Assembly (NCBI GenBank): GCA_934899185.1
Contig: CAKXYI010000006.1
Span: forward strand, 1 to 64,000
Direction: 5' to 3'
Source: an uncultured Lachnospiraceae bacterium
Lineage (GTDB): Bacteria > Bacillota > Clostridia > Lachnospirales > Lachnospiraceae
DNA: 64,000 nt
The notes beneath the pieces were generated by a model. That model did not search any database. It worked only from the letters and a program-made list of their open reading frames with translations, and was not told the origin of the DNA. Position 1 is the stretch's first letter. Each line of letters opens with the position of its first letter. The position numbers and the translations under genes were made by a program. Below, in pieces: positions 51,760-60,907 of this stretch.

Positions 51760-52812
51760 ATGCGATATGTTCCAGCGGGGCAACTGCAGCCGGGCATGGT
51801 CTTGGGGCAGGGGCTTCATGATGCATCGGGGCGGATGCTGTTGGCGCCGAATACATCATTGACAAATGAAAATATTACATACATAAAGTTTTTGGGAATC
51901 GCTGGGGTCTATATCGATGATGAGATCGCAAGAGATATTCGGGTGACGGATGTGGTGCGCCCAGAAGTCAAGAGCGAAGCCGTATCCATGATCCAACAGT
52001 TCTTTTGCCGCTCAGCAGAGAATGTGGAACTGGATGCAGAGGAGCGTCTGGTACGCCTGGTAGTTGAGAATGTCGTAAATGATGTGCTTTCCAACGAAGC
52101 CGTCATGTATAATATGGTCGATATCAAGACCTATAATGATTACACTTATTTTCACTCCATGAATACCGGGGTGCTGGCGGGTATTTTGGGTGTAAAGATG
52201 GAACTGCCGGAAGATGATCTAAATGCCTTGGTGACAGCGGCGTTTTTGCATGATGTCGGAAAGGTCTTTGTACTGCCAGATCTTGTCAATGCGACACGCA
52301 AACTGACACCGGCAGAGGAAGAAGAAATGAAGCAGCACGCCTGGGCGGGCTATGAGTATCTGCGCAAAGGATATTCCTTTGGCGATACGGTCAATGAGAC
52401 GGTCCATCAGCACCATGAGTGGTACAATGGCGGCGGCTATCCCAACCACTTAAAAGGCAAGGAATTGCTGCGCAATGCAAGGATATTAAAGGCGGCAGAT
52501 GTCTATGATACCATGACATCACAGCGACCGGGACGCAAGTCCTACCAGCCGGCAGAGGTGATCGAATATATTATGTCGCGCACCGGCATGGAGTTTGATC
52601 CCAAGGTTGTGGAGACTATGGTCGCAGGCTTTTGTATCTACCCGGTGGGGAGCGAAGTCGTCCTGTCAGATGGCAGACATGCGATTGTTGTGGAAAATCA
52701 TCCGGGCTTTGTACAAAGACCAACCGTCCGCCTCTTGGAGGATGGAAAAGAAATCAATCTGCGCGGAGATAGGAGCGCATACAACATTACCATTGTAAAA
52801 CTAATGATCTAG
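51760..52812 (+). CDS. HD-GYP domain cyclic-di-GMP phosphodiesterase
   Basis: This 350-residue protein has an N-terminal helix/beta region (about 1-115; QLQPGMVLGQGL, common in HD-GYP proteins), the HD-GYP domain at about 120-290 with LHDVGK (H164, D165) and HHEWYNGGGYP, and a C-terminal small beta region (about 300-350; VVLSDGRHAIVVENHPGFVQRPTVRLL, typical of this architecture). It breaks down cyclic di-GMP, opposite to the GGDEF enzyme at 19789. There is no membrane segment or receiver domain, so its input is not obvious. Confidence 0.87.
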   Translation: MRYVPAGQLQPGMVLGQGLHDASGRMLLAPNTSLTNENITYIKFLGIAGVYIDDEIARDIRVTDVVRPEVKSEAVSMIQQFFCRSAENVELDAEERLVRLVVENVVNDVLSNEAVMYNMVDIKTYNDYTYFHSMNTGVLAGILGVKMELPEDDLNALVTAAFLHDVGKVFVLPDLVNATRKLTPAEEEEMKQHAWAGYEYLRKGYSFGDTVNETVHQHHEWYNGGGYPNHLKGKELLRNARILKAADVYDTMTSQRPGRKSYQPAEVIEYIMSRTGMEFDPKVVETMVAGFCIYPVGSEVVLSDGRHAIVVENHPGFVQRPTVRLLEDGKEINLRGDRSAYNITIVKLMI

Positions 52813-52820
52813 GAGAGCAT

Positions 52821-53381
52821 ATGGCAAATCAAGGCAAGAATGGGATCGATGTGATTCTTGCGGAAAGTCTGAAAGAATTAAGTAAGACAAGACCCATCGA
52901 AAAAATTACAATCAAGGAAATAACGGATAAGGCGGGTGTGATCCGTCCGACCTTTTATAACCATTTTCAGGATAAGTATGAATTGTTAGAGTGGATCGTG
53001 CGCGAAGATCTGATGGAACCGGCAATGCCGCTTTTTGATAACGGACTTTTGCGGGAGGGGATCACCTATCTTTTTACTGCCATGGAAAAGGAACGGGACT
53101 TCTATGAGAAGGCAGTCCGCTTAGAGGGACAGAATTCTTTTGTGGAGATGATGGAAGATGCCGTGCAGAAACTGATCTTACAGCGGATGAACAAGGAAAA
53201 ATTGCGGGAAAGGATCACCTATTCCTGGCTGAGCCCGGAGAGAATCGCAGCTTATTATGCCCACATGGCATGCAATGTTGCCGTGCAGTGGGTCGAGGGT
53301 GGCATGCAGGTGCCGATAGCGGAATTGGTCGAAGTTTATGTGATCATGGCACAGAAATCCATGATTGAAATTATCAGTTGA
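52821..53381 (+). CDS. TetR-family transcriptional regulator
   Basis: This 186-residue regulator has an N-terminal TetR helix-turn-helix (KITIKEITDKAGVIRPTFYNHFQDKYELLEWIV, about 28-60) and a helical C-terminal domain of the TetR_C_7/DhaS-like kind. It lies 8 bp after the HD-GYP gene, with an AGGAG site, so the two are probably co-transcribed. Its target may be in this operon or elsewhere; no operator can be pinned down. Confidence 0.83.
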   Translation: MANQGKNGIDVILAESLKELSKTRPIEKITIKEITDKAGVIRPTFYNHFQDKYELLEWIVREDLMEPAMPLFDNGLLREGITYLFTAMEKERDFYEKAVRLEGQNSFVEMMEDAVQKLILQRMNKEKLRERITYSWLSPERIAAYYAHMACNVAVQWVEGGMQVPIAELVEVYVIMAQKSMIEIIS

Positions 53382-53526
53382 TATATACATATCATCTAAA
53401 ATGTATAGTGCTTTATTACAGTGGTCTGCGTTTGCATATGTAATGGAGCAGACAAGTCTCTTATACTATAATAGCGGTTTCGATAGAGACCATAGTTTGA
53501 TTCTAAGATATCGGTAGGAGGATTCC

Positions 53527-54111
53527 ATGAATTGGATTGAGAATATATTGATCATTGCGGGCATCAGTCTTGATATTTTTGCCGCAATGGAGATCGAGGG
53601 AGCCATGCTTGCAGATGTAAAGCGTAAGTCGCTGATGATCGCAAGTACGATCGTGACCTTATTACAGTTGATTTTTTTCTTTGGCGGCTATTTTGTCTGC
53701 TATGAGTTGGAGAAGTATCAGATTATTCAGAATGCAAAAGAAATCGGATATATCGTGGCAACCGTTGTGTTTGCCCTTTTGGGAATCCGCCTGATCGTCA
53801 AGGCGATCAAACGTGAATTTGTCCAGGAAAAACGCAGGGATGATATCCGTGTGCGTGACTATATCAAGATTATTGCCGTTACCAGTTTTTATACCCTGTG
53901 TGCCGGTTGTGCCTGCGGATTCGTCGGTACATCCATTGCTATGATGGGTCTTGTTATCCTGGTATGTTCGATCTTAGTTGTTGTTTCCGGCATCTACACG
54001 GGATATCATTTCGGTTTTGAGTCCAAGACCGGTGCTTATGCTGCCGGAGCACTTTTGCTCTGGGTCGCAGGAGGCGAGATTTTACTGCGCAATGTCATGC
54101 ATGTGATCTAA
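53527..54111 (+). CDS. MntP-like membrane protein
   Basis: This 194-residue protein has six hydrophobic helices arranged in two related halves. The first helix carries SLDIFAAMEIEGAMLAD, resembling the MntP pattern with an acidic residue in the membrane, and the second half starts FYTLCAGCACGFVGTSIAM. MntP proteins export Mn2+. The similarity is remote: the Asp of the second half is replaced here by a CAGCACG stretch, so the substrate is open. A TATAAT box (53467-53472) precedes the gene and AGGAGG sits at the ATG. An inverted repeat GTCTGC/GCAGAC lies at about 53423-53451. Confidence 0.6.
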   Translation: MNWIENILIIAGISLDIFAAMEIEGAMLADVKRKSLMIASTIVTLLQLIFFFGGYFVCYELEKYQIIQNAKEIGYIVATVVFALLGIRLIVKAIKREFVQEKRRDDIRVRDYIKIIAVTSFYTLCAGCACGFVGTSIAMMGLVILVCSILVVVSGIYTGYHFGFESKTGAYAAGALLLWVAGGEILLRNVMHVI

Positions 54112-54117
54112 TAAAAT

Positions 54118-54163
54118 AAGCCTGTATATATCAAATAAAACTTTGGTATATACAGGCTTTTTG
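54118..54163. terminator. Rho-independent terminator between convergent genes
   Basis: A perfect 13-bp stem AAGCCTGTATATA/TATATACAGGCTT (54118-54130 with 54147-54159) plus T on the plus strand. It ends the MntP-like gene and may also serve the minus-strand gene. Confidence 0.8.
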
Positions 54164-54167
54164 GGTC

Positions 54168-54830
54168 TTAATTTTTGTTTGTCTCGAAATTCTCCGGAAC
54201 CTTTACGGGACCGTCTGTGCTGTCTTCGGATAAAAGCCCCCGCAAATGCCGCAGGATACTTGGTGCCAGCATGAGGTTTCTGGATTCGACCTGTTCGATC
54301 AGATAAGAGATCTTGTCTGTTTTTCCAAGCGCCAGATAACAGTCGCCCAGCATATTATAATTCTGGCTGATGTCGGTGCCGATGGCAACACCAAATTCTA
54401 AGACACTGATGGCATCTGCCAAAAGGCCCTGTTCGATCAGGGCAGCACCATAATCCTTGAGGGTAATGGTCAAAAGATCAAAATCCTCGCCGATGGATTG
54501 CATGGTCGTCAAGTTGGCAACGCCGTAGGATTCCTTTAATTCGGTATTGGTCTTGCCAGTCAGATTTAAGAGGCGTTTTTTAGATAAATCTCTTAAGGTA
54601 TTTTCCAGAGAACAAATCGCAGGATCTTTTGAGAAACCCAGTGGAAATTTATCCAGAGGAATGGTAATATATTTAATATTGTCAAGATCGGCAGAGGGAG
54701 CCGCGTTGGCAGCCGCCTCTCTTTCCCAGAAGGATTGTGTGACTTCATCCTGCTTTTTGTTCAGACTTTTATAACGGATGGCAAGAAAGATGCCAATGCC
54801 GAGAAATATGGCTAAAAAAGGGAACTTCAT
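54168..54830 (-). CDS. Single-pass membrane protein with TPR-like helices
   Basis: This 220-residue protein has an N-terminal hydrophobic anchor (MKFPFLAIFLGIGIFLAIRY), a short linker, and a soluble helical domain with pairs of helices resembling tetratricopeptide repeats (DYGAALIEQGLLADAISVLEFGVAIG and DISQNYNMLGDCYLALGKTDKI). I chose ATG 54830, the usual start just before the anchor. TPR domains mediate protein contacts; the partner is unknown. It is transcribed toward the MntP-like gene. Confidence 0.65.
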   Translation of the reverse strand: MKFPFLAIFLGIGIFLAIRYKSLNKKQDEVTQSFWEREAAANAAPSADLDNIKYITIPLDKFPLGFSKDPAICSLENTLRDLSKKRLLNLTGKTNTELKESYGVANLTTMQSIGEDFDLLTITLKDYGAALIEQGLLADAISVLEFGVAIGTDISQNYNMLGDCYLALGKTDKISYLIEQVESRNLMLAPSILRHLRGLLSEDSTDGPVKVPENFETNKN

Positions 54831-54907
54831 ACCCTGTCCTTTCTGAAACAAAGTCGTGTTTACGATATGTTTCTTAAAATAAATGAAAACTAAGCGAGGT
54901 GTTTGAA

Positions 54908-55015
54908 ATGACATACTATAAGCAGTCAAAAAAAAGAAGGATCGCATCTGCTGTGATCATTTTGGTGATCATCGGATGTATGCTTGCTACGATGCTTCTT
55001 GCCTGTCTTCTTTAA
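54908..55015 (+). CDS. 35-residue membrane peptide (not previously listed)
   Basis: ATG 54908 follows GAGGTG at 7 bp and is read to TAA 55013-55015. The product begins MTYYKQSKKRRIASAV and continues as one long hydrophobic helix of about 20 residues ending CLL. A strongly basic head plus a single helix gives an N-in membrane peptide, as in small-membrane-protein toxins or regulators. It stands between two genes without a recognised partner. The 5' ends of the small plus ORF and the minus-strand TPR gene face away from each other, leaving a 77-bp shared promoter space. Confidence 0.6.
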   Translation: MTYYKQSKKRRIASAVIILVIIGCMLATMLLACLL

Positions 55016-55145
55016 AAATATACTAAAACTGCCAGACCACGTCAACGATATTCGTCTCTTTAGATATTGAAAAGCGGGGGCAAGGTAGTATAAAATGAAC
55101 TCTGAACCGATAGGATAGAGATAATAATAATGATGAGAGGTTATT

Positions 55146-56753
55146 ATGAAGAATAGAATGAGAATGTTAGTTGCGGCATTTGGGATCGTATGCGGTATAG
55201 GTCTTGCCTTCCCGGTGCAGCAGGTTTCAGCAGAAGAGAATACCAATGATACGACACAGGATGGCGCAGTCATTCAGGATCATATTTCCATTGGCGGGAC
55301 AGATGTATCCGGTATGAACCTAGACGAGGCAAATGCGGTTGTGCAGCAGTATGTCGACCAGTATCAGGATGTGACGTTTACATTGACCGCAGATGATAAG
55401 AGCATTGAGGCGGATGGCGATGACATCGGTCTTTGCGCCAAGAATGCAGATGTGACAGAGCGTGCCCTCAATTATGGAAAAGAAGGCAATCTGATCGAAC
55501 GATTCAAGGCAAATGCAGATATGAAGGCTGGCAAGGAAAAGGATTTTTCTATTTCCCTGACTTCCGATACGGCGACGGTCGAGGCTTTCTTAAATGAAAA
55601 CAAATCAAATCTTGTTACAGAGGCAGTGGACAATACGGTAAAACGTGTGGATGGCAAGTTTGAGTATGTGGAAGGATCTGAGGGCGTGGCTCTTATGACC
55701 GGAAAATCTGCGGTAAAGATCGCTGATTTCATTTCTACAGATTGGGATGGCAAAGATGCTTCCATTGAACTTTTGACAGAAAAAGATGAGCCGAGAGGCA
55801 CCAAGGAAGAACTGGAAAGCATTCAGGATGTACTTGGTTCTTATCATACAGACTTTGGTACTGTGGTAAACGGACGTACCAACAATATCAAGACCGGTGC
55901 AAGCAAGTTGGATGGTCTTGTGGTATATCCGGGAGAGACTGTTTCCGTATCTGAAGCCATTGGACCGACAACCGCAGAGAACGGCTATTATCCGGCTGGT
56001 TCTTATGAGAACGGGACGACGGTTGAGACCTATGGCGGTGGTATCTGTCAGGTATCGACGACGCTTTACAATGCAGTCATCCGTGCAGAACTTGAGATTG
56101 TGACCAGAGCTGCGCACTCCATGATCGTTTCCTATGTAGAACCGTCCATGGATGCTGCAATCGCGGATGGTATCAAGGATCTGCAGTTTAAGAATAATCA
56201 GGAAACTCCGATCTATATTGAGGGTTACACCAGTGGTGGTATCATTTACTTCAATATTTATGGTAAGGAAACCAGACCTTCCAACCGTCGTGTGGATTTT
56301 GTCAGTGAAGTGACAAGCCAGACAGAGCCGGAGAAGGAATACGTTGCCGTTGGCGATCAGCCGGTAGGCTATATCGAGACAACGACCAAGCCGCACATTG
56401 GCTATACGGCAAGACTTTGGAAGATCGTTTATGAAAATGATGTGGAAGTCAGCCGCAAGGTATTTAACAACAGCAAATACAATCCTTCTAAGGAAGTGAT
56501 CTCTGTCGGCGTTGGCGGTGCTACGCCGGAAGCGGCAGCTGCTATCAATGCAGCGATCGCAACCAAGGATGATGCAACGATCCGTTCTACAATCGCAAGT
56601 TATACACCGGAAGCCCAGGCGGCAGCAGCCCAGGCAGCAGCAGATGCAGCAGCGGCCCAGGCGGCAGCAGACGCGGCAGCGCAGGCGGCGCAGGCAGCCC
56701 AGCAGCAGACCCAGACGACAACACCGGATGCGACCGGAACAACGGCACAGTAG
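55146..56753 (+). CDS. Secreted VanW/G5 domain surface protein with Ala/Gln-rich tail
   Basis: This 535-residue protein has an N-terminal signal-like hydrophobic segment (about 8-27), one or two putative peptidoglycan-binding (PG_binding_4-like) domains (about 45-220; GTDVSGMNLDEANAVVQQYVDQY), a VanW domain (about 240-380; TGASKLDGLVVYPGETVSVSEA, GGGICQVSTTLYNAVIRA), and a G5-like region (about 385-450). The C-terminal 70 residues are almost only Ala and Gln, ending in a Thr-rich end. Such VanW proteins are surface-located and may remodel the wall. No LPXTG or membrane anchor is seen after the tail. Confidence 0.85.
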   Translation: MKNRMRMLVAAFGIVCGIGLAFPVQQVSAEENTNDTTQDGAVIQDHISIGGTDVSGMNLDEANAVVQQYVDQYQDVTFTLTADDKSIEADGDDIGLCAKNADVTERALNYGKEGNLIERFKANADMKAGKEKDFSISLTSDTATVEAFLNENKSNLVTEAVDNTVKRVDGKFEYVEGSEGVALMTGKSAVKIADFISTDWDGKDASIELLTEKDEPRGTKEELESIQDVLGSYHTDFGTVVNGRTNNIKTGASKLDGLVVYPGETVSVSEAIGPTTAENGYYPAGSYENGTTVETYGGGICQVSTTLYNAVIRAELEIVTRAAHSMIVSYVEPSMDAAIADGIKDLQFKNNQETPIYIEGYTSGGIIYFNIYGKETRPSNRRVDFVSEVTSQTEPEKEYVAVGDQPVGYIETTTKPHIGYTARLWKIVYENDVEVSRKVFNNSKYNPSKEVISVGVGGATPEAAAAINAAIATKDDATIRSTIASYTPEAQAAAAQAAADAAAAQAAADAAAQAAQAAQQQTQTTTPDATGTTAQ

Positions 56754-56790
56754 GATTGCGGGCAATTACACAAAAAGAGATAGCATAGAA

Positions 56791-56817
56791 AAGGCTGCTT
56801 GGGTTCAAGCAGCCTTA
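56791..56817 (+). terminator. Hairpin without T tract (weak terminator)
   Basis: A perfect 11-bp stem AAGGCTGCTTG/CAAGCAGCCTT (56791-56801 with 56806-56816) has a GGTT loop but lacks a T run. It may act as a weak terminator or mRNA end stabiliser. Confidence 0.5.
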
Positions 56818-56856
56818 TGGTACATATATAGTAGATAGGACAAAGAGGACAGACAG

Positions 56857-57840
56857 ATGAAGATTGGCAAAGTCCCGGAGAACGTGTTAAAACGATCCGT
56901 TATGAAACAACTGCATTACAAGCGTGACGAAGTCATTTTGGGACCGGGGATCGGCGAGGACTGCGCCGCACTGGCACTCGGTGAGGATGAGATCCTTGTG
57001 ATGTCAACGGATCCGATTACCGGTACAGCCAAGGATATCGGCAAACTTGCCATCCAGATCACGGCAAATGATCTGGCGAGTGCGGGAGCCGAACCGATTG
57101 GAGTTATGCTGACTATTTTACTGCCGGATGGAACGAGGGAGATCGCCCTCAAGCGCATCATGGAGCAGATGGAACATGCATGCAGGGAAGCCAAGATGCA
57201 GATCCTGGGCGGACATACGGAGGTGACCGCGGTGGTCAACCAACCGGTGGTCAACGTCGCGGGGGTTGCTAAGGCGAAAAAGGGCAGTCTGGTCTCGACC
57301 GCAGGAGCCAAGGCCGGCATGGATATTGTCGTCAGCAAATGGATCGGCATTGAGGGGACGATGATCTTTGCCAAGGAAAAGGAAACTGAATTAAAAGAAC
57401 ATTTCCCGGCAGAATTTGTGGATACTGCCATTGACTTTGACCGCTACTTATCGGTCGTACCGGAGGCTGCAGTCGCCGTCAGGTCCGGCGTCGCGGCAAT
57501 GCATGATGTCACGGAGGGAGGACTTTTCGGTGCTCTCTGGGAGATGGCAGAAGCATCCGGCGTTGGACTGGAAATCGATCTAAAGAAAATACCGATCCGT
57601 CAGGAGACGGTCGAGATCTGTGAATACTTCGATGTCAATCCTTATGGTTTGATCTCGAGTGGCATGATGCTCATGGCAGCAGCGGATGGCAATGCTTTGG
57701 TACTGGCATTACAGGAGGCAGGGATCCCGGCGACTGTGATCGGCAAGGCGACCGAGGGTAATGACCGCGTGATCATCCGGGACGAGGAACGCAGATTTTT
57801 GGAACCGCCAAAGACGGACGAATTATATAAAGTCTTATAG
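56857..57840 (+). CDS. AIR synthase-related (HypE/ThiL-like) protein
   Basis: This 327-residue protein has the AIR synthase fold: GPGIGEDCAALALGEDEILVMSTDPITGTAKDIGKLAIQITANDLASAGAEPIGVMLTILLP is the ATP-binding first half (about 29-90), and AMHDVTEGGLFGALWEMAEASGVGLEIDL starts the second half. Members include HypE, ThiL and PurM. HypE-specific Cys-terminal residues are absent, so the substrate is unknown. A regulator gene lies 27 bp downstream and probably shares its transcript. Confidence 0.8.
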   Translation: MKIGKVPENVLKRSVMKQLHYKRDEVILGPGIGEDCAALALGEDEILVMSTDPITGTAKDIGKLAIQITANDLASAGAEPIGVMLTILLPDGTREIALKRIMEQMEHACREAKMQILGGHTEVTAVVNQPVVNVAGVAKAKKGSLVSTAGAKAGMDIVVSKWIGIEGTMIFAKEKETELKEHFPAEFVDTAIDFDRYLSVVPEAAVAVRSGVAAMHDVTEGGLFGALWEMAEASGVGLEIDLKKIPIRQETVEICEYFDVNPYGLISSGMMLMAAADGNALVLALQEAGIPATVIGKATEGNDRVIIRDEERRFLEPPKTDELYKVL

Positions 57841-57867
57841 GAAGATGGGAAAATGAGGAGAGATAGT

Positions 57868-58350
57868 ATGAGAGAGAAGATTTTAAGTTATATCGAAACC
57901 AATAGTAGAATAGATATGCATGATCTGGCAATTATGATGGGAACGGACGAAGCAACGATCATGAATGAGTTGGAGGAGATGGAGCAGGCACATATCATTT
58001 GCGGTTACCATACCCTGATCAACTGGGAAAAGGCTGGGATCGAAAAGGTGACAGCCATGATTGAAGTGCGTGTGACACCACAGCGCGGCATGGGATTTGA
58101 CAAGGTGGCAGAGCGCATCTACAACTACCCGGAAGTCAATTCTGTTTACCTGATCTCCGGTGGCTTTGATTTTATGGTGACACTGGAGGGAAAGACCCTG
58201 CGTGAGGTTTCCGAATTTGTATCAGATAAGTTGTCCCCGCTGGATTCTGTCCTTAGCACCAAGACAAACTTTATTTTGAAAAAATATAAGGATCACGGCA
58301 CGATCATGGCAGAACAGCGCAAGGATGAGAGAGAGTTGGTGAGCCTATGA
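57868..58350 (+). CDS. Lrp/AsnC-family transcriptional regulator
   Basis: This 160-residue protein has a helix-turn-helix at about 10-60 (RIDMHDLAIMMGTDEATIMNELEEME) and a RAM (Lrp ligand) domain at about 70-140 (VTPQRGMGFDKVAERIYNYPEVNSVYLISGGFDFMVTLEG). I chose ATG 57868, the second methionine, because AGGAGA sits 7 bp before it. It overlaps the aminotransferase gene by four bases, so the pair is likely an amino acid-responsive regulator with its target enzyme. Confidence 0.85.
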   Translation: MREKILSYIETNSRIDMHDLAIMMGTDEATIMNELEEMEQAHIICGYHTLINWEKAGIEKVTAMIEVRVTPQRGMGFDKVAERIYNYPEVNSVYLISGGFDFMVTLEGKTLREVSEFVSDKLSPLDSVLSTKTNFILKKYKDHGTIMAEQRKDERELVSL

Positions 58351-59525
58351 GAAACCCACTGTCAAAGACCATCGTAGAAATTGAACCATCCGGTATCCGA
58401 AAGTTTTTCGATATCGTCAGTGAAATGCAGGATGCGATCTCACTGGGTGTTGGTGAGCCGGATTTTGATACACCATGGAGAGTCCGTGATGAAGCAATCT
58501 ATTCTCTGGAACGCGGACGTACCTTTTATACCTCTAATGCAGGTCTCAAGGAGTTAAAGGTAGAGATCGTAAACTATCTGCACCGCAGATTTGATCTGAC
58601 TTATGATTATCAGGATGAGATCCTGGTCACGGTAGGGGGCAGTGAGGCAATCGACATTGCCCTGCGTACCATGCTAGATCCGGGGGATGAGGTCTTGATC
58701 CCGCAGCCGAGTTATGTCTCTTATCTGCCATGTACGGTTTTGGCAGGAGGCGTTCCGGTCGTGATCGATCTGAAAGAAGAAAACCAGTTCCGTCTGACGG
58801 CTGAGGAAGTAGAAGCAGCCATCACGGACAAGACCAAGATCCTGATCATGCCGTTTCCAAACAACCCGACCGGGGCTGTCATGGAAAAGAAAGATTTAGA
58901 AGCGATCGCAGAGGTGGTCAAGAAACATGATCTTTATGTCTTGAGTGATGAGATCTATGCAGAACTTACCTATTTGGAAAAGCATGTGTCGATCGCATCT
59001 TTGCCGGGCATGAAAGAGAGAACCGTTCTCATCAATGGTTTTTCCAAGTCGCATGCTATGACCGGATGGAGACTGGGCTATGCCTGCGCTCCAAAGATCA
59101 TCATCAAGCAAATGCTAAAGATCCATCAGTATGCCATCATGTGTGCGCCGACCACCAGCCAGTATGCGGCAGTAGAAGCCCTGCGCCACTGTGACGAAGA
59201 TGTGGCACATATGCGGGAAGAATATAATGGACGCAGACGTTATCTGATCCATCGTTTTGAGGAGATGCATCTGCAATGTTTTGAGCCTTTTGGTGCTTTT
59301 TACATTTTCCCATCCATTCAGGAATTTGGTATGACATCAGAAGAGTTTGCAACAGAATTTTTGAACCGTAAAAAGGTCGCCGTTGTGCCGGGAACGGCAT
59401 TTGGTGCCTGCGGAGAGGGATTTTTGCGTATTTCCTATGCCTATTCTTTGGATAATCTGAAAGTGGCATTGGATCGCTTGGAAGAATTTGTGACAGAATT
59501 AAGAGAAGAAAGAAAAGGTGCGTAA
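58347..59525 (+). CDS. PLP-dependent aminotransferase, class I
   Basis: This is a 392-residue fold-type I aminotransferase. The pattern SLGVGEPDFDTPWRVRDEAIY near the start, MPFPNNPTGAVM, SDEIYAELTY and NGFSKSHAMTGWRLGY (PLP lysine, about residue 234) mark the aspartate/alanine aminotransferase-like group. It starts at an ATGA overlap with the Lrp regulator. The amino donor is not known. Confidence 0.87.
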   Translation: MRNPLSKTIVEIEPSGIRKFFDIVSEMQDAISLGVGEPDFDTPWRVRDEAIYSLERGRTFYTSNAGLKELKVEIVNYLHRRFDLTYDYQDEILVTVGGSEAIDIALRTMLDPGDEVLIPQPSYVSYLPCTVLAGGVPVVIDLKEENQFRLTAEEVEAAITDKTKILIMPFPNNPTGAVMEKKDLEAIAEVVKKHDLYVLSDEIYAELTYLEKHVSIASLPGMKERTVLINGFSKSHAMTGWRLGYACAPKIIIKQMLKIHQYAIMCAPTTSQYAAVEALRHCDEDVAHMREEYNGRRRYLIHRFEEMHLQCFEPFGAFYIFPSIQEFGMTSEEFATEFLNRKKVAVVPGTAFGACGEGFLRISYAYSLDNLKVALDRLEEFVTELREERKGA

Positions 59526-60023
59526 ATGGCAGCGCTGAATATTATTTTACATGAACCGGAGATTCCGGGAAATACAGGAAATATCGGTCGAACCTGTGTG
59601 GCAACAGGGACAAAACTGCATCTGATCGAGCCACTGGGCTTTCAACTGAATGACAAGACCGTCAAACGTGCGGGCATGGACTACTGGGATCAGTTGGACG
59701 TAACACGTTATGATGATTGGAATGACTTTTTGGAGCGCAATCCGGGAGCAAAGATTTATTATGCAACGACCAAGGGAAAACATGTCTATTCGGATGTATC
59801 TTTTGAGCCGGATTGTTTTATCATGTTTGGCAAGGAAAGTGCAGGTATTCCGGAGGAGATCCTAGTCGAGCACCCGGAGGAATGCATCCGTATTCCGATG
59901 ATCGGAGAGACAAGATCTCTCAACCTGTCAAACTCTGTGGCGATCGTCCTCTATGAGGCATTGCGTCAGAATCATTTCGACCACATGAGACTGGAGGGCG
60001 AGTTGCATCGCCTACACTGGTAA
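59526..60023 (+). CDS. trmL: tRNA (cytidine/uridine-2'-O-)-methyltransferase TrmL
   Basis: This 165-residue SPOUT (SpoU) methyltransferase has NIILHEPEIPGNTGNIGRTC at the start and the knot motifs FGKESAGIPEEIL and RIPMIGETRSLNLSNSVAIVLYEALRQ. These match TrmL, which 2'-O-methylates position 34 in tRNA-Leu. It starts directly after the stop codon of the aminotransferase gene (TAAATG) and precedes the ECF module, so the genes are likely one transcript. Confidence 0.88.
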   Translation: MAALNIILHEPEIPGNTGNIGRTCVATGTKLHLIEPLGFQLNDKTVKRAGMDYWDQLDVTRYDDWNDFLERNPGAKIYYATTKGKHVYSDVSFEPDCFIMFGKESAGIPEEILVEHPEECIRIPMIGETRSLNLSNSVAIVLYEALRQNHFDHMRLEGELHRLHW

Positions 60024-60035
60024 AAAGGAACAGAT

Positions 60036-60899
60036 ATGGGAATCATTGAAGCAAAAGATTTAGTACATGAATATATCATCCGCGATGAAGAGGGTAATGT
60101 GGAGAGTATCCGCACAGCCCTTGATCACATGGATCTTTCCGTGGAAGCGGGACAGTTTATCGCGGTATTGGGACATAACGGATCAGGCAAGTCTACCTTC
60201 GCCAAGCATCTGAATGCTCTTTTGACACCGAGTGAGGGAACGCTGATCGTAGATGGTATGGATGTGTCGGACGAGAGCCTGACCTATGATATCCGGCAGG
60301 AAGCCGGGATGGTCTTTCAGAACCCGGACAATCAGATCATTGCCAGTGTGGTACAGGAAGATGTCGGGTTTGGACCGGAAAATATCGGTGTGCCGACAGA
60401 GCAGATCTGGGAGCGGGTGGAAAAGAGCCTGAAGGCTGTCGGTATGTGGCAGTATCGTGAACATTCTCCTAATAAATTATCCGGTGGACAAAAGCAGCGT
60501 GTGGCGATCGCCGGTGTCATGGCAATGGAGCCAAAGTGCATTATTTTGGACGAGCCCACTGCTATGCTGGATCCGAATGGACGAAAGGAAGTCCTGGAGG
60601 CTGTGCATGCGCTCAACCGCGAGAAGGGTGTGACCATTATTTTGATCACACATTATATGGAAGAGGTCGTGGATGCAGACTATGTCTATGTCATGGATCA
60701 GGGCAAGGTCGTTTTGGAGGGCAATCCGCGTGGTATCTTTTCGCAGGTGGAGACTCTCAAGGAACACAGGCTGGATGTGCCGCAGATCACGCTTTTGGCG
60801 CACGAACTGCAAAAAGCGGGACTTGCCATACCGGATGGTATTCTGACAAGAGAAGAACTGATTGATGCCCTGCAGGAAGTGGCAGACAAGAGAAATTAA
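60036..60899 (+). CDS. ecfA1: ECF transporter ATPase component EcfA1
   Basis: This is a 287-residue ABC ATPase of the energy-coupling-factor type. The Walker A is GHNGSGKST (about 47-55), the signature is LSGGQKQR, and Walker B is CIILDEPT. The C-terminal 60 residues are specific to EcfA. With EcfA2 and EcfT it powers several substrate-binding S components for vitamins and other nutrients. An AAAAAGGAACA site precedes the ATG, and ecfA2 follows 8 bp later. Confidence 0.92.
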   Translation: MGIIEAKDLVHEYIIRDEEGNVESIRTALDHMDLSVEAGQFIAVLGHNGSGKSTFAKHLNALLTPSEGTLIVDGMDVSDESLTYDIRQEAGMVFQNPDNQIIASVVQEDVGFGPENIGVPTEQIWERVEKSLKAVGMWQYREHSPNKLSGGQKQRVAIAGVMAMEPKCIILDEPTAMLDPNGRKEVLEAVHALNREKGVTIILITHYMEEVVDADYVYVMDQGKVVLEGNPRGIFSQVETLKEHRLDVPQITLLAHELQKAGLAIPDGILTREELIDALQEVADKRN

Positions 60900-60907
60900 G
60901 GTGAATT

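Noticed and set aside
56580..56740. Short tandem repeats in the VanW tail considered as a CRISPR-like array
   Set aside because: Repeats are in-frame Ala/Gln codons without spacers of constant size.
55605..56765. 386-residue open frame on the minus strand, rich in Cys and Arg
   Set aside because: It lies entirely opposite the VanW gene, has no ribosome site or known domain, and its Cys/Leu/Arg runs come from the GCAGC repeats of the tail read backwards.
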